This document shows positions 32,618 to 35,087 of a stretch of 35,087 nucleotides of DNA, piece by piece (within the stretch, counting starts at the first letter, position 1; the number at the start of each line of letters is the position of its first letter). The notes below the pieces were generated by a model. It did not search any database, was not told where the DNA came from, and worked only from the letters and a program-made list of their open reading frames with translations. A program made the position numbers and the translations under genes. Origin of the DNA: JARIHD01 sp964503715 (GTDB taxonomy: Bacteria; Patescibacteriota; Saccharimonadia; Saccharimonadales; UBA4665); the NCBI GenBank assembly GCA_964503715.1, contig CAZDAD010000009.1:1-35087 (forward strand), in the 5' to 3' direction.

Positions 32618-33406
32618 TCAAATATTAACCGCCACACTGATTGCTTCATACAGCTTGGTTGAGTTTTGGATAGACCAGGTTGCAACATGCGCTGATGTTT
32701 TTACTCTCCATATCTCGAGGTCCTCAGATAGTTTGGTAGTGCTAACCATACCTTCATTCGCTACGACTATGTCCTTAAGATACTTTAGTACGATAGTGAC
32801 GCTGTTGCGCGATGAGAACTCATGAAGCCATTCGACTAGCTTGAGTAAACCCATGTCAAATGTTAAGGGGTGCTCGAATTTGCTGGCTATAGATAGTTTC
32901 TGCAGCTGAGAGAAGCTCAGGACTAGTATGGTATTTTGGCGGCCTAGGACCGTTTGCGGCGAAACGGCAATGTAGTCGATAGCATCTTGTGTTATGACGG
33001 TTAGTACAGGGCTTTTGGCCAAGAATTTTTCGATTAATACGGCAGTCTCGGCATTGCGACCAAAATCTCCTGCCAATAACACTCCATCTGACCAATGAGC
33101 CCAACTGAGCCAATCGGCTAGCGCTTCTTGGCTAAAACTACCGCTAGGTGTGCTTACGGTGTATTCACCATCTTCAATAAGTGCTCCGACGGTTTTTTTG
33201 AGGGCATCGGGTAACAAGACTCGGCGCGTACCGACTCCTGCCTTGTCTGATTCGGCATAGGCTGTGGCGGGAGCTGCAAAACCGAATTTATTGCCGCCGA
33301 CTATAAGTAGCTTGCCTGCCTGATTACGGTTCTCGGGACGGCTCCATGCAAGTTCGGGGAAAAGTGGCGAACTGACTGTTTGTTTTTGCCAATATTCAGG
33401 AATCAT
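32618..33406 (-). CDS. NAD(P)HX dehydratase-like protein (NnrD, ribokinase fold)
   Basis: A 262-residue protein with the ribokinase-like fold of the YjeF C-terminal domain. GKLLIVGGNKFGFAAPATAYAESDKAGVGTRRVLLPDAL (about 31-69) fits the family's opening, and VLLAGDFGRNAETAVLIEKFL corresponds to the substrate-binding region where family members have GPGLG. That motif is changed here (AGDFGRN), and the C-terminal NGTSGD-like catalytic stretch typical of active dehydratases is not visible, so activity is doubtful. True NnrD repairs hydrated NADH using ADP or ATP. No YjeF N-terminal epimerase domain is attached. It starts 1 nt after the xth stop, so they are co-transcribed. Confidence 0.65.
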   Translation of the reverse strand: MIPEYWQKQTVSSPLFPELAWSRPENRNQAGKLLIVGGNKFGFAAPATAYAESDKAGVGTRRVLLPDALKKTVGALIEDGEYTVSTPSGSFSQEALADWLSWAHWSDGVLLAGDFGRNAETAVLIEKFLAKSPVLTVITQDAIDYIAVSPQTVLGRQNTILVLSFSQLQKLSIASKFEHPLTFDMGLLKLVEWLHEFSSRNSVTIVLKYLKDIVVANEGMVSTTKLSEDLEIWRVKTSAHVATWSIQNSTKLYEAISVAVNI

Positions 33407-33407
33407 C

Positions 33408-34211
33408 TTATAGGTCCAAAGTGATGCTAACAGGACAGTGATCAGAGCCCATTATATCGGCATGTATATCGGCCGCAACCACTTTGTCTTTCAGGGACTC
33501 AGATACAAGAAAATAGTCGATCCGCCATCCGACATTGCGAGCTCTAGAGTTGGCGAAATGAGACCACCATGTATAGTGTCCGTTGCCTTTTTTGAATAGT
33601 CTCAGGGTATCTACAAAGCCTGCGTCAATGAACGACTGAAAGCCCTCCCTCTCTTCGCTAGTAAAGCCTTTTTTGCCACGATTGGGCTTGGGATTGGCTA
33701 GGTCATCTTCGGTGTGAGCAACGTTTAGATCGCCGCAGAATACAACAGGCTTACGCTCCTCTAACTCTTTGCAGTATGCCAAAAATGCAGGGTCCCAGTG
33801 CTTGTGCCTGAGCGGTATGCGGCTCAGGTCGTCTTTGGCATTGGGGGTATAGACTGTGACCACAAAGAATTTATCATATTCAGCAGCAATGACCCTTCCC
33901 TCTTTGTTGGGGTCCCCGTATGTATCACCGATCACTCTATACTTGGCGATTATGTGTTCTGGCAACCCGCTAACGACACTGATAGGCTGCTGCTTACTAA
34001 ATATTGCCGTACCCGAGTAGCCTTTCTTTTCGGCAGAGTTCCAGTACTCTTGGTAGCTAGCCAAATCAACTTCGGCTTGTCCTGGTTGGGCCTTTGTCTC
34101 CTGTATGCATAGGATATCGGGCTGTTCTTTGGCTATAAAAGGCAGGAACAAATCCTTGCGTAGGACTGCACGTATGCCATTAACGTTCCATGAATAAACT
34201 TTTACTGCCAT
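33408..34211 (-). CDS. xth: exodeoxyribonuclease III / AP endonuclease
   Basis: A 267-residue exonuclease III-family enzyme for base-excision repair: it cuts 5' of abasic sites and trims 3' ends. Motifs are in order: KVYSWNVNGIRAV (Asn near 10), DILCIQETKA (metal-binding Glu near 38), GDLNVAHTEDDL (about 160-171), WRIDYFLVS (about 229) and the C-terminal SDHCPV with catalytic His. The length is standard. AGAGG lies about 6 nt before the ATG, and an extended -10 TGT-TAAAAT lies about 20 nt upstream, so this gene has a normal leader. It is divergent from pyrH. Confidence 0.97.
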   Translation of the reverse strand: MAVKVYSWNVNGIRAVLRKDLFLPFIAKEQPDILCIQETKAQPGQAEVDLASYQEYWNSAEKKGYSGTAIFSKQQPISVVSGLPEHIIAKYRVIGDTYGDPNKEGRVIAAEYDKFFVVTVYTPNAKDDLSRIPLRHKHWDPAFLAYCKELEERKPVVFCGDLNVAHTEDDLANPKPNRGKKGFTSEEREGFQSFIDAGFVDTLRLFKKGNGHYTWWSHFANSRARNVGWRIDYFLVSESLKDKVVAADIHADIMGSDHCPVSITLDL

Positions 34212-34271
34212 GTTCTGCCTCTTCTAGAGATATTTTAACACTTTGTTTGATAGTTTTCGCCTGCTCTGTCT

Positions 34272-34279
34272 GCTAGACT
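34272..34279 (+). promoter_or_regulatory. pyrH -10 region (leaderless)
   Basis: TAGACT (34274-34279), with TGC just upstream forming an extended -10, ends 8 nt before the ATG at 34288. No SD is present and the -35 is weak. Confidence 0.55.
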
Positions 34280-34287
34280 GATGGCAT

Positions 34288-34995
34288 ATGTATAAACGCG
34301 TTATTCTCAAAATATCAGGTGAACAACTATCAGGTAAACACGAGTTCGGTATCGATACAACAGTTGTAGATTATTTGGCGGCGGAATGTCGTGAAGTTAT
34401 CGAGACTGGCTGCCAACTAGTTATTGTTGTTGGCGGCGGTAATGTTGTGCGTGGGGCCGAGCTAGCTGGGAATGGAATAAAGCGTGTGACGGCCGATCAG
34501 ATGGGTATGCTCGCAGGCCTAATGAATGCCATGGCCCTGACAGATATATTCGAAAAGCATGGGCTCAAGACTCGCTGCATGAGTAATATTTACGCCGAAC
34601 AAGTGGCGGAGTCTTACACCTTCAGGCTAGCCGAAAAGCATCTTGAACGTGGTCGAATAGTCGTGATTGCTGGAGGTATGGGTAGGCCCTACTTCACTCA
34701 CGACACAGCTGCAGTTAACCTTGGTCTTGAGCTTGGCTGTGAGGTAGTCATAAAGGCCACCAAAGTCGACGGTGTCTATGATAAAGATCCAAAGCAGTTC
34801 GAGGATGCTCAACGCTTTGAAAGACTAGATTATGCTTCAGCAGTCTCTAACTCTGAAATCAAAGTGATGGACAAGGCCGCACTGGGTCTGGCCATGGAAC
34901 AGAACATACCTGTCATTGTTCTCGATCCGATGCAGCATGATAATCTAGCTCGGGCTGTCCGAGGTGAGCAAGTCGGTACCTACGTCTGCAAATAA
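34288..34995 (+). CDS. pyrH: UMP kinase
   Basis: Bacterial UMP kinase of the amino-acid-kinase fold, 235 residues as expected. It phosphorylates UMP to UDP with ATP as a hexamer. Visible motifs: ILKISGEQLSG at the start, IVVGGGNVVRGAELAG (about 50-65), ADQMGMLAGLMNAMALTD (UMP binding), GGMGRPYFTHDTAAV (about 130-144), IKATKVDGVYDKDPK and the MDKAALGLAMEQNIPVIVLD end. It is transcribed alone here, without the tsf/frr neighbours often seen. Confidence 0.98.
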   Translation: MYKRVILKISGEQLSGKHEFGIDTTVVDYLAAECREVIETGCQLVIVVGGGNVVRGAELAGNGIKRVTADQMGMLAGLMNAMALTDIFEKHGLKTRCMSNIYAEQVAESYTFRLAEKHLERGRIVVIAGGMGRPYFTHDTAAVNLGLELGCEVVIKATKVDGVYDKDPKQFEDAQRFERLDYASAVSNSEIKVMDKAALGLAMEQNIPVIVLDPMQHDNLARAVRGEQVGTYVCK

Positions 34996-35015
34996 AAAAC
35001 GTCAATCGAAGACGC
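34994..35015 (-). terminator. probable terminator of the tRNA-Ser transcript
   Basis: On the minus strand the hairpin CGTC-ttcgatt-GACG (35000-35014) is followed by T6 (34994-34999), downstream of the tRNA-Ser 3' end. The stem is short (4-5 bp). Confidence 0.45.
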
Positions 35016-35033
35016 CTGAGTATTAGATAATTT

Positions 35034-35087
35034 TGGCGGAGAGAGCGGGATTCGAACCCGCGATACGGTTGCCCGCATACACGCTTT
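35034..35087 (-). tRNA. tRNA-Ser, partial (3' part), anticodon NGA
   Basis: The 3' portion of a class II tRNA: the end of the anticodon loop (AAAGCGTGT), a long variable arm (ATGCGGGCAACCGTAT), T-arm GCGGGTTCGAATCCCGC, acceptor strand CTCTCCG and encoded CCA (35034-35036). The variable arm and the bases after the anticodon match bacterial tRNA-Ser of the UCN set, probably GGA. The 5' half is outside the window. Confidence 0.9.

Noticed and set aside
1..35087. CRISPR arrays, insertion sequences, prophage genes or attachment sites
   Set aside because: No regularly spaced repeats, transposase, integrase or phage structural motifs were seen on either strand; the accessory block has no flanking repeats I could detect by eye.

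Overview
The window looks like a piece of a small, streamlined bacterial genome, most likely Candidate Phyla Radiation / Patescibacteria of the Saccharibacteria (TM7) type. The clues are very tight packing, convergent genes that abut or overlap, few Shine-Dalgarno sites with many starts placed directly after a -10 box, fermentative lower-glycolysis genes, sortase/PEGA surface genes, and many small enzymes without obvious complete pathways. UGA, UAA and UAG all end genes here (UGA ends the genes at 12872 and 22999), so the UGA=Gly code of Gracilibacteria/Absconditabacteria is ruled out. The lineage is an inference; no marker gene settles it.

Region 1 (1-7.3 kb), central carbon: a partial alpha/beta hydrolase, a small Cys-containing protein, PEP synthase interrupted by one in-frame TAA, an adenylate-kinase-like protein, a fused D-2-hydroxyacid dehydrogenase / phosphoglycerate mutase, and enolase. 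Together they connect 3-phosphoglycerate, 2-phosphoglycerate, PEP, pyruvate and lactate.

Region 2 (7.3-21.4 kb), accessory block: a methyltransferase behind a 14-codon leader ORF; a minus-strand operon (nucleoside-deoxyribosyltransferase-like, aminotransferase-methyltransferase fusion, GT4 glycosyltransferase, truncated class I LysRS-like protein, histidine phosphatase); an asymmetrically degenerate ABC-F ATPase; then a second glycosyltransferase, two APH-fold small-molecule kinases, a DRE-TIM enzyme, a TrmB-type regulator, a GNAT and a HAD protein. The gene set suggests an uncharacterised amino-sugar or glycoconjugate pathway, possibly ending in an amino-acid ligation by an aaRS-derived enzyme, as MshC does in mycothiol synthesis.

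Region 3 (21.4-35 kb): a polytopic membrane protein; an operon of DUF3048 protein, histidine kinase, response regulator, TylF-like methyltransferase and RlmH; gltX; three surface-type proteins (His/Lys-rich single-pass protein, PEGA protein, sortase); tRNA-Leu(CAA) ending in a 20-bp hairpin; an NnrD-like protein; exonuclease III; UMP kinase; and a partial tRNA-Ser.

The strongest genome-wide signal is regulatory. At nine or more genes a -10 hexamer (often extended TGn) lies 6-8 nt before the start codon, so transcripts would begin at or within 1-2 nt of the start codon (leaderless mRNAs). Genes inside operons, or with longer leaders, carry SD motifs instead.
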